Positions 15,101 to 24,740 are shown, counted from the stretch's first letter. The stretch is 64,000 nucleotides of DNA from Pteria penguin (GCA_035048485.1 CM068590.1:5270093-5334092); one strand, 5' to 3'. Numbers and translations are program-made. Notes: generated from the letters alone by a model not told the origin.

Positions 15101-16271
15101 TATTAAGATAAAGATAGCTTACACAGTTGTCTTTTCCTGATATGTCTGACCATGATACCATATACTACATGTAGACGTAATAGAAAACGATACGTTATAT
15201 GTATTGAGCGGAGCCGGTATGGCTCAGTGGTTAAGGTGCTCGGCTCGTGACTTAGAGGTCAAGTGGTTAGACTCCTGCACATCGGAGGGGCAGGCTTGGT
15301 GTAATGGTTCAGCTTCGGCTTCCGGCGCCGACGATCCGGGTTCGATTCCCGGATTGTGTAACTATGTTTAACAGGTTGGTTACCTCCTGCCTCCATGTCG
15401 CGATACCAACCATCTAACCTACCCCCAATATCGGTTACCTGTCTTGTGGATGAGACAGAGGTCACCAAGGCCCCATGTCAAGGCAAGCCTGGTACGTAAA
15501 AGATCTCTCACTGTTTTGGGTGAATCCATTGTAAAGGTATAAATTTCTATGTAATGCATCTTGGAGATGACGTCACTTCGTGAAATGATCATCAAATGAC
15601 AATCCCCCCCCCCTAACAAACAAAACAAACAAACAAACCCCCAAAAAACAAAACAATCTCAATCAATCAATCAATCAATCAATCAAGCATGCAAGCATGC
15701 AAGCATGCAGGGTTCTGTGATCCACAACAGGATCAGTTCAATAGTGTTATAGTAAGGATAAGCATGTCATAAGCGGATCTAAAAACTTTTGAAGGGGGAG
15801 GGGATCGCAGTCTCTCATGACTAATGTTTTCACTATTCGGTTTGGAAAGGGGCGGGGGGAGGGGGGCTGCAGCCCCTCCCCCCCCCAAATGGTCGAAAAT
15901 GACATTTTTGGTAAAATTTTCCGACCCTAGGAGGTGGGTGGGGTTGCAACCCCCTCTCTACATCCGCCAATGCATGTGTGACGCATGACTTCGCCGATAT
16001 GTAGTAAAAACCATGTAGGGTACAACCTGTCACCCCTGTTATGACTAAATTTAAACTTGCTGTTTTTTCTTTATGTGGACTTTAATCGATGTGGTAAGTA
16101 TACTCCTTTATTTTTAAAATAATAGATTATAATGATTGTTTTGTTTTCAATTTCTAATAAGACCCAGATCTGCCACTTCACCACGGTTTTAACTCTACTT
16201 TTGACATTTTTACACTGTGTCACAAAGATACTATTTTTCCTTAATTTATCTTAAGTAAGAAACTTATAATC

Positions 16272-16303
<32 letters not shown>

Positions 16304-16659
16304 CGATTGATGGTGTGGTTGCAAATGTTTTTATCTCACGGTTTTCATAAAGAAAAATAAGGAAGGCTACAAATACATAAATCGTGACAATCGCGAATCA
16401 TAAACGCGACATAAAACATTTCCTGCGCTCATGATATTGTTTTCTCGAATGCTTTCATGTATATTGTCGCACAAAGTATGACACTCGGTATGATAAAACA
16501 GATTTCTCACCTTTTACGGGGTGATATTCACAATTGTCCACCCCTGGGTAAACGTTGTCAGTCTCTAACCGGGATCTAACTTTCGACATGACAGAGGTGG
16601 TAAACTGTACACATAGCGTACACGTAAAAGTCCGAGATGACAGACCCACGCACATAGTC
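883..16659 (-). CDS. Receptor-like single-pass membrane protein, 3' six exons (5' end not found)
   Basis: Six exons with canonical GT-AG borders and matching phases (16511-16659, 10896-10994, 9093-9173, 6572-6703, 4078-4186, 883-2890) join into one frame of 858 residues. Residues 1-162 are short segments rich in Cys and Trp, consistent with an extracellular region; the extracellular exons meet in phase 1, as is common for secreted modules. Residues 163-184 ([22 protein letters not shown]) form one hydrophobic helix followed by WRHRFR, a stop-transfer pattern. Residues 191-858 are disordered: a five-copy decapeptide array with NPPY/NPSY motifs (250-299), PPPLPSKRK (354-362) and DPPPVPGK (431-438) SH3-type motifs, YLDM (526-529), YEKM (557-560) and a C-terminal AEYINY (845-850). 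I do not recognise the family. A role as a phosphotyrosine/endocytic-adaptor receptor is inference. No signal peptide or initiator exon was identified; the first listed exon enters in phase 2, so at least one upstream exon is missing. Confidence 0.75.
2563..2712 (-). repeat. Coding 30-bp tandem repeat, NPxY-like array
   Basis: Five in-frame 30-bp copies encode decapeptides of the form [10 protein letters not shown]. The order from the membrane outward is [50 protein letters not shown]. Three copies keep an exact NPxY core; the first copy has lost both Pro and Tyr. Confidence 0.9.
2891..4077 (-). other. Intron of receptor-like gene
   Basis: Between the transmembrane and tail exons. It holds a GAAT/AAAT microsatellite (about 2896-2936) next to the acceptor, a decayed SINE-A head on plus (about 3755-3845, with gaggtcccgagttcgac) and a small copy of the GGATCC-type repeat near 3903-3965. 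Nothing coding. Confidence 0.6.
4078..4186 (-). CDS. Receptor-like gene transmembrane exon
   Basis: A 109-nt exon with acceptor gtgtttag and donor CTTCAG|gtaaag, phase 1 in and 2 out. It encodes EKSLEWYE, then a 22-residue hydrophobic helix, then the basic stop-transfer WRHRFR. The phase-2 end (AG) joins the G at 2890 to form Arg, fusing the helix to the cytoplasmic tail. Confidence 0.8.
4918..5568. repeat. 47-bp minisatellite, about 14 copies
   Basis: Head-to-tail copies of a 47-bp unit starting ggtttgctgtagaggtgata and ending cagattctgatatta. Copies are nearly identical apart from one shortened copy near 5300 and point variants. It lies in the receptor-gene intron 4187-6571. Confidence 0.95.
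5668..5850 (-). mobile_element. tRNA-derived SINE, family B
   Basis: Read on minus, it has a tRNA-like head near 5850 (cttggtgtagtggttaagcg as A box region; GGTTCGATTCC as B box), then a body with ccaacctc/gcaggaggtt and a (CCAA)n tail (ttggttggttgg on plus at 5668-5684). Related copies lie near 15285 (+), 36666, 42340, 52390, 53228 and 54690 (-). Confidence 0.85.
6331..6551. repeat. Compound microsatellite (CATA)n(CAGA)n(CGCA)n(CA)n
   Basis: Runs of catacata, cagacaga, cgcacgca and about 70 bp of (CA)n. The long open frames here on both strands are simple-repeat artefacts. It sits about 20 bp from the donor of the 6572-6703 exon. Confidence 0.97.
6572..6703 (-). CDS. Receptor-like gene extracellular exon
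   Basis: A 132-nt phase 1-1 exon with acceptor tgatttcag and donor TGAAG|gtcagt. It encodes 43 full residues with four Cys and three Trp (NSCITD, SPCCRIW, NEWYWLQ). It joins the transmembrane exon through a split Gly codon. A large CA/CATA microsatellite starts about 20 bp downstream of the donor. Confidence 0.75.
6857..6914. repeat. (ATT)n microsatellite
   Basis: About 19 ATT/TTA units in the intron between exons at 6703 and 9093. A second short (AT)n run follows at 7009-7029. Confidence 0.95.
7395..8700. repeat. 34-bp minisatellite, about 37 copies, with higher-order structure
   Basis: The unit is roughly ataaaaccataaagagata then agtatggtcagggg. Variants (aacagata, gttgtataatcata, agaagaaagtatgg, gacataggtatgg) recur in the same order near 7974-8065 and 8452-8543, about 475 bp apart, showing that blocks of units were duplicated together. 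Confidence 0.95.
8815..8998. repeat. T-rich TTTAT/TTATT low-complexity block
   Basis: Almost pure A/T with repeated atttatttatt, ending just before the unspliced continuation of the 9093-9173 exon frame. No function visible. Confidence 0.8.
9093..9173 (-). CDS. Receptor-like gene extracellular exon
   Basis: An 81-nt phase 1-1 exon between acceptor tttggcag and a consensus donor CCTG|gtgagt, encoding [20 protein letters not shown] plus CPDVDKP. It sits directly beside the (TTGA)n tail of a SINE that begins about 13 bp upstream of the exon on the coding strand, so the polypyrimidine tract of the acceptor is close to the insertion. Confidence 0.7.
9187..9478 (-). mobile_element. tRNA-derived SINE, family A
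   Basis: On minus the tRNA-like head lies at the right (gtgctcgactcgggacag region), the conserved body carries caaaggtgtgc and gcagtgaaac counterparts, and the tail is the (TTGA)n microsatellite at 9187-9245 on plus. It is adjacent to the coding exon 9093-9173. Confidence 0.8.
9770..10310 (+). mobile_element. SINE-A copy interrupted by a foldback element
   Basis: Plus-strand SINE-A body (gatccctcactgcttcgcgt, ggcatcaggcaggtgccgcc) is broken at ccattgagaa and resumes after 10264 with aacgtaaaacaagaatcaa, the usual end of the family. The foldback element at 9997-10254 sits inside it, so the SINE is older. Confidence 0.75.
9997..10254. mobile_element. 258-bp foldback element, probable Mutator-like MITE
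   Basis: Begins caatcttattaaaacgcg and ends with the reverse complement cgcgttttaataagattg. The inverted arms are about 115 bp each with few mismatches and a short centre near 10120-10140. It is flanked by a perfect 10-bp direct repeat, ccattgagaa, at 9987-9996 and 10255-10264. Long inverted arms and 9-11 bp target duplications are typical of Mutator-like elements. It has no coding capacity of its own. Confidence 0.85.
10395..10530. repeat. Copy of the GGATCC/GGGGTCC repeat family (family C)
   Basis: Contains agagagggggtccactcatg and gggtccggacccccggtcca, shared with copies near 24528-24740. Other copies or fragments starting near ggcggatcca lie at 13270-13450, 13727-13830 and 15775-15985. 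Confidence 0.6.
10896..10994 (-). CDS. Receptor-like gene extracellular exon
   Basis: A 99-nt phase 1-1 exon with acceptor ccttgtag and donor TTCAG|gtagta. It encodes about 33 residues including [17 protein letters not shown]. The core ([11 protein letters not shown]) loosely resembles [10 protein letters not shown] in the 6572-6703 exon, so the two may be copies of one small module; this is a weak visual similarity. Confidence 0.65.
11279..11452. repeat. (ATG)n/(ATT)n microsatellite
   Basis: Starts with gatgatgatgat and becomes a pure ATT run of more than 30 units. The long frames over it are artefacts. Confidence 0.97.
11494..11607. repeat. 28-bp tandem repeat, four copies, each with a palindromic CRE
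   Basis: The unit is gatgacgtcaaagctgtgat plus ctcgccaa. Each copy carries TGACGTCA, the full palindromic CREB/ATF site, at 11496-11503, 11524-11531, 11552-11559 and 11580-11587. It lies in the long intron of the receptor-like gene. Whether it acts as an enhancer cannot be told from sequence. Confidence 0.9.
11944..12178. repeat. (GATA)n / (GACA)n microsatellite
   Basis: Long runs of atagatag interrupted by cagacaga blocks. Open frames of the SIYL type in all minus frames are artefacts. Confidence 0.97.
12180..13868. other. Intron sequence, mostly unassigned
   Basis: AT-rich, with no coding exon recognised. It contains fragments of SINE-A body (ggcgggtgccgccaccattg near 13478) and of repeat family C near 13270 and 13727. 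A short minus-strand segment with splice-like borders near 12760-12790 is too small to support. Confidence 0.5.
13868..14520 (-). mobile_element. SINE-A copy with internally amplified segment
   Basis: The 5' and 3' parts of a minus-strand SINE-A (gggatcttttacgtaccaca at left, ccgtctcatccggaggacag at right) flank about 18 degenerate tandem copies of a ~25-bp unit like gtgacacggggcctcggttt. That unit occurs once in normal copies. The amplified part spans about 13973-14420. Confidence 0.8.
15207..15590 (+). mobile_element. SINE-A copy with nested SINE-B
   Basis: The SINE-A head (gagccggtatggctcagtgg) at 15207 and its body (ggccccatgtcaaggcaagc) after 15440 are separated by a plus-strand SINE-B at about 15285-15415 with its own A box (cttggtgtaatggttcagc) and B box (GGTTCGATTCC). 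SINE-B therefore inserted into an existing SINE-A. Confidence 0.8.
15775..15985. repeat. Family C repeat copy
   Basis: Runs from aagcggatctaaaaactttt to ctctctacatccgcc, with a C-run and G-run inside. The inverted gcggat/atccgc ends suggest a small non-autonomous DNA element. Confidence 0.6.
16268..16312. repeat. (TTGA)n microsatellite
   Basis: About ten gattgatt units, of the kind that form SINE tails here; no SINE body is clear next to it. Confidence 0.85.
16511..16659 (-). CDS. Receptor-like gene, most upstream exon identified
   Basis: Acceptor ...tttcttag and donor AAAAG|gtgaga bound 149 nt that enter in phase 2 and leave in phase 1. It encodes about 49 residues with four cysteines (MCVGL, TCTLC, NCEYH). 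The donor joins the 10896-10994 exon in frame, forming a split Gly codon. The large intron (10995-16510) makes this the least certain exon; other exons could lie between. Confidence 0.55.
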
Positions 16660-16908
16660 CTAAGAAACACCCCTCCCTTTCTTACTTTTATACGATGATG
16701 TTCAACAGTAAAACACCCCTTCCTTTAAAAATTATACAAATGATAATTGATAATTATATCAATTACCTTTAAAAACATTTTAACACTTACACGTTCGAAA
16801 GTAACTTAAAATACCAAATGTTATCATTCTACAATCAATTTGCGACATCTAGACACATTTTTCATTTTTTTTTCCACCTGTCGAATTATTCTGTGAATTT
16901 GGAAATAT

Positions 16909-16910
<2 letters not shown>

Positions 16911-16941
<31 letters not shown>
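16911..16941. repeat. (CT)n microsatellite
   Basis: About 15 CT units upstream of the first receptor exon found. Confidence 0.95.
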
Positions 16942-16944
<3 letters not shown>

Positions 16945-17059
16945 AACGTTTGATCTGTTTTCAATGCCACATAAGCATAAAGCCGATCATTCTGGAAACT
17001 TTTCTTAGATAAATATACATGTAACTACAGACGTGTGAACGGGGACGTAATCTCCTTTA

Positions 17060-17650
17060 ATTCACGCTATGTAAGAGGTAGCGAACAGGAGAAGAAGGAG
17101 TGGTAGGGTAGCGAACAGGAGAAGGAGGGGAGGTAGGTGGAGCGAACAGAAGAAGGAGCGGTAGTCTAGCGAACAGGAGGAGGGAGGTAGGTGGAGCGAA
17201 GAGGAGATCTAGAAAAATGGGTGGTATGGTAGCGAACAGAAGATGTAGGGGGCGAAGACGAGGGGTAGCAAAGGTGGTAGGGGAGCGAACAGAAGGAGGA
17301 GGGGAGGTAGCAAGAAGGAGGGGAGGTACCTGGAGCGAAGAAAAGGAGGGGGAGAGAATGAAGGTTAGCGAACAGGAGGTGAAGGAGGGTGGTAGGGGAG
17401 GGAACAGGGGAAGGACAGGAGGTTGGGGAGTGAACATGAGAAGAAGAGGAGGTTGGTGAAGATGAAGGGATGCAGGGTGAGCGAAGAGAAGGAGGGGAAG
17501 ATATGGGAGCGAACAGGAGGATAAGGAGGGGAAGTATGGGAGTGAACTGGACGAGAAGGAAGGGAGGTAAGGGAGTAAACAGGAGAAGTGTGAGGCAGGG
17601 GTGCGAACAGAAGGAGAAATAGGACAGATAGGGTACATGGAACGAACAGT
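17060..17650. repeat. Polypurine minisatellite
   Basis: Degenerate units near gcgaacaggagaaggagggg, about 25-35 bp each, repeated about 20 times with a strong purine bias on plus. The 200-codon minus frame across it (Pro/Leu/Ser-rich) is a by-product of the bias, not a gene. Confidence 0.85.
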
Positions 17651-17659
17651 TAGTTGCAA

Positions 17660-19170
17660 ATCCGATAAAAAAAAGTTATTTTCAAAAATATCTCTGATGA
17701 TTGAACATATGTGTATGTTTGTACATATATGAGTGGTATCTATAAATAAAAACCCGATGACCGCAAAGAAAAGTGACGATGACCGTAGACTACAGTTTCC
17801 TCCCTTGTTTCATGTACCACGCACATAGTCTCAAAACATTTAAATGTTTACATCTTTTGCAATTTATTTACCAGAGTTGTCATGGTATTTATAGTGAATT
17901 AAACATGCCCTCTGGTAGATAGGAGTTTGAAAAAAAATACAAGAATGATATTAAAGCTTTTTGGTGCATTTCTGAGTGTGTCATGAGGCTGAAATGTTGT
18001 CGTATGAATACACTACTACAAGACTTGAGAGTGACTTCATGGGGGTCAAGATGTGTATTGATATGTATCTTGAGTTTGGCGTATGCAATTTTTTCTGCAG
18101 CAGATGAAATGACAGCTCTTATGTAGTATAACAATATACATAAATTTCAGATAAAAATAAGGGGTGGGATTTTTGCAGTGATTTTTTTTTTTAATTTACT
18201 AAGGCAACAACAGGATAAAAACTGTAGTCTATGCTCCGATCTTTACCGGAAACATGTACATGTAAAATGTATATTACCACTAAATTCGTCACATCGTGCT
18301 GGTGTTAACTGCATGCATTATCATATACATGTATACTTATATTCGTGCATGACTGCATTCCTTATTATAGACACGATACTTGGCCTGATGTCAAAGTTTA
18401 AGTCGATAAACTTGTTAAATACGTCTGTAATTATAGAATTAAAGTGACAGGAGATACTAAATGCTATATGTTCCCTTAGTTCACGACTGGATACGTCTAG
18501 ATACAACATTGATCGTGAACGCGAGATTTTTACCTCCTACCGGTATATCTCTGTGATACTAAAGGGAAACCGAAACTTACTCATGTTCGGAGCTTCGTGA
18601 AAATATTTAGTTTCATACGATATAGGAATATTTCTTCACAGATACTTCTTTTCATGTGCTCATGTTAAATCAAATTGTTTTGTATTTTCTTTATGGGAAT
18701 CACATGTTCAGAATTTATTACAGTTTTATTGGTTTTCTCGATTGTCACGTCAGTTTTATTTCACGTATATGTTGGCGGCACCTGTTTGTCGCATGCCCAC
18801 AAAATTTACCTCTGCAGCAAACCCGCCAGAGGAACTGATGAATTTTGAACAAAGGGACGTACATACTTTGACGTTCTGTCTTTTCTGAAGAACAGAAAGC
18901 CTATTTTGTCATATTCCGAATCCGAGATGATAAAATAAAATTGTGGCGCCACCTACCTGTTGCATGACAACCCGAAACAAAGCGCGATATCATATGCGTA
19001 TCAAAGTATGCCTCGATACAATATTTCGGTTTACCACTGTTTCGTCCGAAAGACAGATACCACAGGAAAAGAAAAGGGGAGGCAAAGAAAAAGTAAAGGT
19101 AGGAATGAAAACAAAAAGAATCACCTTTGGAAAATAAAAACCCCTTCGAACCACCAGAGCACAATTGGAC
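17660..19170. other. Intergenic or 5' region, nothing coding supported
   Basis: Unique-looking AT-rich sequence. The missing 5' exons of the receptor-like gene could lie here or further right, but no exon with matching phase and a start codon could be supported. Confidence 0.4.
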
Positions 19171-19221
19171 ATTAGATTGATTGATTGATTAATTAATTAA
19201 TTGATTGATTTAGTGGTTACT

Positions 19222-19346
19222 ACATTAGTGTTTTACACAATTTGACAGGGTATCCGTGAATACCGTACCCTGTCAGGAATATCCGTTACTGCATTCCTGA
19301 CAGGTTATTCACGGATACCCTGTCACATTGTGTAAAACACTAACGT
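19222..19346. repeat. 125-bp inverted repeat
   Basis: The left arm acattagtgttttacacaat... is mirrored by ...attgtgtaaaacactaacgt, covering gacagggtatccgtgaata in both arms. There is a 5-bp insertion in the left arm and a loop of about 12 nt. No clear target duplication was seen. It follows a (TTGA)n run at 19171-19210. Confidence 0.85.
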
Positions 19347-19591
19347 GTTAACCTTATTCCAATGCATTTGACAAAAATAATTACAACTAGAGGCACAGAG
19401 GTATGGTTTTAGCCAAGTCGCTAATCACAGTCATATAAAAAATGTAGGGTATTGTGACGTCACAAATCAGAAACTGCAGGGTTGTGACGTAATTTTACAA
19501 CCTACGGGTATTGCCCATGGGTATTGTGGAATACCTGCATGTCAACAACCAATCAAAATACAGGATTTTATACGAAGTGCATTAGAATATT

Positions 19592-19838
19592 GTTTTAAAT
19601 CACTCCACGATTATTTCACGTATATTGTGACGGCATCTGCCGGATGCATTGCATACAAATTTAGACCTTTGCAACGGACCCACCCCAAGCAGTGAGGTAT
19701 TTTTACGTGCCACGCCTACTGTGACACGGGACCTCGGTTTTTACTATCTCATCCGAAAGACAGAACACCGGTGCGCCCAGGGCAGGAGTCGAACCGGGGA
19801 CCTCTCGAGCACCTTATCCACTAGGCCACACCGGCTTC
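19592..19838 (-). mobile_element. SINE-A, near complete
   Basis: Minus-oriented copy: head at the right (ctaggccacaccggcttc on plus) with B-box complement gagtcgaaccgg, body with gacggcatctgccggatgc and ttgcaacggacccacccc. Confidence 0.85.
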
Positions 19839-19849
19839 AGTTGGACGTT

Positions 19850-20629
19850 AGATCAGATGTCCAGCGCAGTGTCATTGAAATTGACCTACTTCCGAACGTG
19901 CTTCCATGATTCTCTCTTTCAGACTGTTGAGGTGCTACTAATTACTTGATAATGATAACAATAAACGATAATGACGACTGACGATGATAATCACGATAGG
20001 ACAACAGACAAACCTGTTTTAAGCGGTCACCAAAAGTAAGGTTGGGAAAACGGTCGCTTATGGCAGGTGATCTTTTAACATAGTTAACTTTTATGCCAAC
20101 AATTAGTGGTAAAACAAAGGAAGATGGTCGTTATAGACAGATGGATGCTAACTACAGGCGGTCTTTAAGATGATATGACTGAACATTCAAATCTGACTTA
20201 AGCGGCCACTTATGGGAAAGTTGGGAGGTGGTCATTTAAGGCGGATGGACTTTCAATACATGTAATGTTTTATTGACAGTGATACGGAGAAAAGTGGTTG
20301 TTAAACTCCCAAAATTGGTAATACATGACTTGCACGTGTATACCTCCCTTTTTCGGAAATCCTGGATTCGCCAGAAACCCATGGGCCTTATCTTTGACCA
20401 GAGTCTGTAACCACTGTAAGTGATAAAAATATTTTGACCCTGGTCCAGAGGTCATAAATGTATATAAACAAATGAGTAGCAGTCGTCATGGTCTTTCTTA
20501 AAATGTATTTAGGTTTACAATGCATACACTTAGCGAAGAAGTCTTTCAGAGACTAAGTACAATGTTACTATATGGGCCACCCTAAGTCTGTCTATACATA
20601 ATACTATAAAGCCATATCGGCCTCACACT
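19850..20629. other. Intergenic sequence
   Basis: Contains duplicated tracts resembling other mollusc-type repeats (agcggtcac, gcggccacttatgg), but no gene or well-bounded element is recognised. Confidence 0.4.
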
Positions 20630-22372
20630 ATGGTCTATACATTATTATTATTATATGGACATTTTGGTCCCACCCGAGGGTCTATACATTATTACTATAT
20701 GGACATTTTGGCCCAACCCGAGGGTCTATACATTATTACTATATGGACATTTTGGCCCAACCCGAGGGTCTATACATTATTACTATATGGACATTTTGGC
20801 CCAACCCGAGGGTCTATACATTATTACGATATGGACATTTTGGCCCAACCCGAGGGTCTATACATTATTACTATATGGACATTTTGGCCCAACCCGAGGG
20901 TCTATACATTATTACGATATGGACATTTTGGCCCAACCAGAGGGTCTATACATTATTACTATATGGACATTTTGGACCCGTCCGAGGGTCTATACATTAT
21001 TACTATATGGACATTTTGGCCCTACCCGAGGGTCTATGCATTATTGCTATATGGACATTTTGGACCCACCCGAGGGTCTTTACATTATTGCTATGTGAAC
21101 ATTTTGGACCCACCCGAGGGTCTTTACATTATTACTATATGGACATTTTGGACCCACCCGAGGGTCTTTACATTATTGCTATGTGGACATTTTGGACCCA
21201 CCCGAGGGTCTATACATTATTACTATATGGACATTTTGGCCCAACCCGAGGGTCTATACATCATTACTATATGGACATTTTGGACCCACCCGAGGGTCTT
21301 TACATTATTGCTATATGGACATTTTTGTCCCACCCGAGGGTCTTTACATTATTACTATATGGACATTTTGGACCCACCCGAGGGTCTTTACATTATTGCT
21401 ATGTGGACATTTTGGACCCACCCGAGGGTCTATGCATTATTACTATATGGACATTTTGGACCCACCCCAGGGTCTATACATTATTGCTATATGGACATTT
21501 TTGTCCCACCCGAGGGTCTTTACATTATTGCTATATGGACATTTTGGACCCACCCGAGGGTCTTTACATTATTGCTATGTGGACATTTTGGACCCACCCG
21601 AGGGTCTATGCATTATTACTATATGGACATTTTGGACCCACCCCAGGGTCTATACATTATTACTATATGGACATTTTGGCCCAACCCGAGGGTCTATACA
21701 TTATTATTATATGGACATTTTGGTCCCACCTGAGGGTCTATACACTATTACTATATGGACATTTTGGACCCACCCCAGGGTCTATACATTATTACTATAT
21801 GGACATTTTTGTCCCATCCGAGGGTCTTTACATTATTACTATATGGACATTTTGGACCCACCCGAGGGTCTATACACTATTATTTTATGGACATTTTGGA
21901 CCCACCCGAGGGTCTTTACATTATTGCTATATGGACATTTTGGACCCACCCGAGGGTCTATGCATTATTTCTATATGGACATTTTGGACCCACCCCAGGG
22001 TCTATACATTATTACTATATGGACATTATTGTCCAACCCGAGGGTTACATTATTGCTATATGGACATTTTGGCCCCACCCGAGGGTCTATACATTATTAG
22101 TATATGAACATTCTGGACCCACCCGAGGGTCTATACATTATTACTATATATGGATATTTTGGTTCCAACCTATGGTCTATACATTATTACTATATGAACA
22201 TTTTGGACCCATCCGAGGGTCTATACATTATTACTATATATGGATATTTTGGTTCCAACCTATGGTCTATACATTATTACTATATGGATATTTTAAACCC
22301 CCCCCCCCACTCCCTTTAGGGTCTATACATTTTTATTACTGTATGTATATTTTGGCCCTACCTTAAAGTCTG
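20630..22372. repeat. 44-bp satellite array, about 39 copies
   Basis: The unit is about attactatatggacattttg plus gcccaacccgagggtctatacatt. Because 44 is not a multiple of 3 and the unit lacks plus-strand stops in every frame, all three plus frames stay open for 300-450 codons, each reading a 44-residue repeat in different phase. These frames have no start or splice context and are treated as non-coding. Later copies (22100-22370) are more diverged. Confidence 0.95.
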
Positions 22373-23440
22373 AACACCTGTCCACCGAAACTGTGAAAAT
22401 CTTAAATTTGGAAGAGTTTCATGCCAGTTTAACCATATAATCATTTTCCCCTTTTACAAATCACAAAAATAAAGATGAAGCTTTTCAAAACTAAGTTTAT
22501 TATCATTATATTGCTTTTTATAGCCCTGCCCTGAGAGCTGAATCATGAATTTCTAGTCTGGCAAAGGGTTAACATTTCGTTTTTACACAGAAATACAAAA
22601 AGAAGATTTTCAAAGACTAATTGCATGATTAATATAGACAGTCTACGTCTCCGAAAACGGGGTTATACCCCTGCGCTGGGGATTTTGAAATTCGCAATTA
22701 TAGGGAGTGGGGTTGGGGTTGGGATAGCAGTTTTAACCCCTTCCCCCTTCCTCTCTTAAGGAATTAAGGCTGCAAGGATCACGAAAATCACATCCAAGTC
22801 CTTCTAAAGAAGTTTAATGTGGAATTTGGTGTTAAGTGTCCAGGTAATTATTAAAAATGTTGGTTAAGAGACAATGGATGAGGAACAATCGCAACAGGTC
22901 ACCAGTTGATTGTTTCAAGTGACCTAGAAGTACATTTGACTAACAATGCTGGTCTGATGCCTTTTTAACATGAAGTAAGTACATATATTTTTTTATCAAC
23001 GCGTACTAATGAACAATGATAAACTCTCCTTGTCGATGAGCATTGATATTTGTAGGGGATGAAAATGATCTCCAATTTAAACAGTTCTATATTTGTCACT
23101 CTAGAAGGGGCTTGTTTTAATAAAATATATACATATATATTTGACATCCTCCCGAGAACAGGAAGTATTTTAGAAGTATATGGCTATATATTTCAAAATT
23201 TGTAAATAATTTCCCACTGAATAAAAATACATTCATTAACCCGGCCCCAACAAATGAAAGAAAGAAACAAATAACCCCCCTTGCGACACGCCTCCCCCCC
23301 CCCCCACCAAAAAGCCCCAAACAAACAAACAAACAAACAAAAAACCCCCCAAAGACGACAAACACAGTGTAAGTCTACCTTGTTTAAGTTCTTAGATTAT
23401 CAAATATCCAGTTTGTCATGGATTAATTAAAATTATATGG
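22373..23440. other. Intergenic sequence with poly-C run
   Basis: AT-rich with a C-tract and (AAAC)n near 23287-23345. No gene recognised. Confidence 0.4.
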
Positions 23441-23447
23441 ACAGAGT

Positions 23448-23449
23448 AT

Positions 23450-23493
<44 letters not shown>

Positions 23494-23585
23494 GTGATAA
23501 TGATGATGATGAGGAGGATGAGGATGAGGATTGTGATGATGATGATGATGATGATGATTATGATGATGATGATGATGATGATGAA
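23448..23585. repeat. (GAT)n microsatellite
   Basis: Over 40 ATG/GAT units with scattered changes; the Met-rich and Ile-rich frames are artefacts. Confidence 0.97.
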
Positions 23586-23753
23586 AATACAAAAGAAAAG
23601 AAGGAGAAAGAGAAGAGGTACTGAGTAGATGAGGATTACGAGGAAGAAGAGGAACTTTTCTTGGATATGTAAACCCATGTTTATACCCATGCGGTATAAT
23701 GTTTATTCATTTGAAGATTCTGAATCTTATAAAAATGTCAATTTGTTCCCTTT

Positions 23754-24009
23754 TCGAAGTCGGTGTGGCTCAGAGGGTGAGGTGCTTGGTTCATGACTGA
23801 TAGGTCCCGAGTTTGGACACATGGGGTGTCCTGTTCTTCAGATAAGACAGGAAAACCCAAGGTCGCGTGTCACGTTAGGTGACGCACGTACAAGATCTCT
23901 CACTCCTTCGAGTGGGTACGTTGCAAAATTATAAATTTCTATGCAATTTGTCAGGCAGATGCCGTCACCAGATACGTGAAAAAACGTGGAGTGATCAATC
24001 AGTCAATCT
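23754..24009 (+). mobile_element. SINE-A, near complete
   Basis: Plus-oriented: head cgaagtcggtgtggctcaga, B-box region ggtcccgagtttgga, body cagatgccgtcaccagatac, tail atcaatcagtcaatc. Confidence 0.85.
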
Positions 24010-24527
24010 TTTAGTCCGCGGGAATTATGAATCAGGTGCATTTATTTTCAGATTTCCTGTTACGCTGTTGCACCATTACACAGAAATTTACAACTCACGA
24101 CCAGGAGACAATTCTAAACTCGAAACACATGTCTCTTAATATTTCGATTGAAATATCAATATATAAAGAAATTTTATCGTTTTTACTTACATAAATATAC
24201 CAGAATGAAGACACAATTAAGCGCCATTATAGGTAAATCCAAGAGAAGCGTCCATTGTTTATATTACATAGTTTCTCATCGTGATGAGATTTCAGGAAAT
24301 CGTTATGCGCGTATTGTTTGAGAGAGAGAGTAAGAGCTAGAGAGAGTATGACGGGAAACTCCGAAATTACTTCCCCGACCATTTTGTATTTTATTTGAAA
24401 TATCCTTCAACGAAGTACTTAAAACCTGTTATTTATACATGTATAAGTGAAAGTTATATAGATGAAAAGCCCGCCCATTTATCTAAAAAGCATTGTCTCT
24501 TTTCACGAGATTCAAAACGATTACAGG

Positions 24528-24740
24528 GGCAGATCCAGAAATATTGCTACCTCTGCCCCTCCCCCCCCCCCGCCCCCCCCCCCCCCCCCCCCCCCAATGA
24601 ATTCTTTGAGAGGGGGTCCACCATGGTTTTATGTGTAAAACACTTATTTTACATTGAAAAATACCAAGAAAAGTAATTTTCACCGAATTTCAGTGTGGGT
24701 GCAAATCCCCGGTCTACCCACCTGGATCCGCGCAGGACAT
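24528..24740. repeat. Family C repeat copy with long poly-C tract
   Basis: Opens with aggggcagatccagaaata and closes with cacctggatccgcgcagg, giving inverted gcagatcc/ggatccgc ends. Inside is a C11-G-C23 tract at 24561-24595. Confidence 0.7.

Noticed and set aside
17057..17659. 200-codon Pro/Leu-rich minus frame
   Set aside because: It follows from the polypurine bias of a minisatellite; it has no domain or gene context.
17889..18134. 81-codon minus frame as a 5' exon of the receptor gene
   Set aside because: No donor in the required phase and no signal peptide-like start could be supported.
20630..22366. Open frames of 203-454 codons in three plus frames
   Set aside because: They are produced by a stop-free 44-bp satellite; there is no start context, splice structure or non-repeat sequence.
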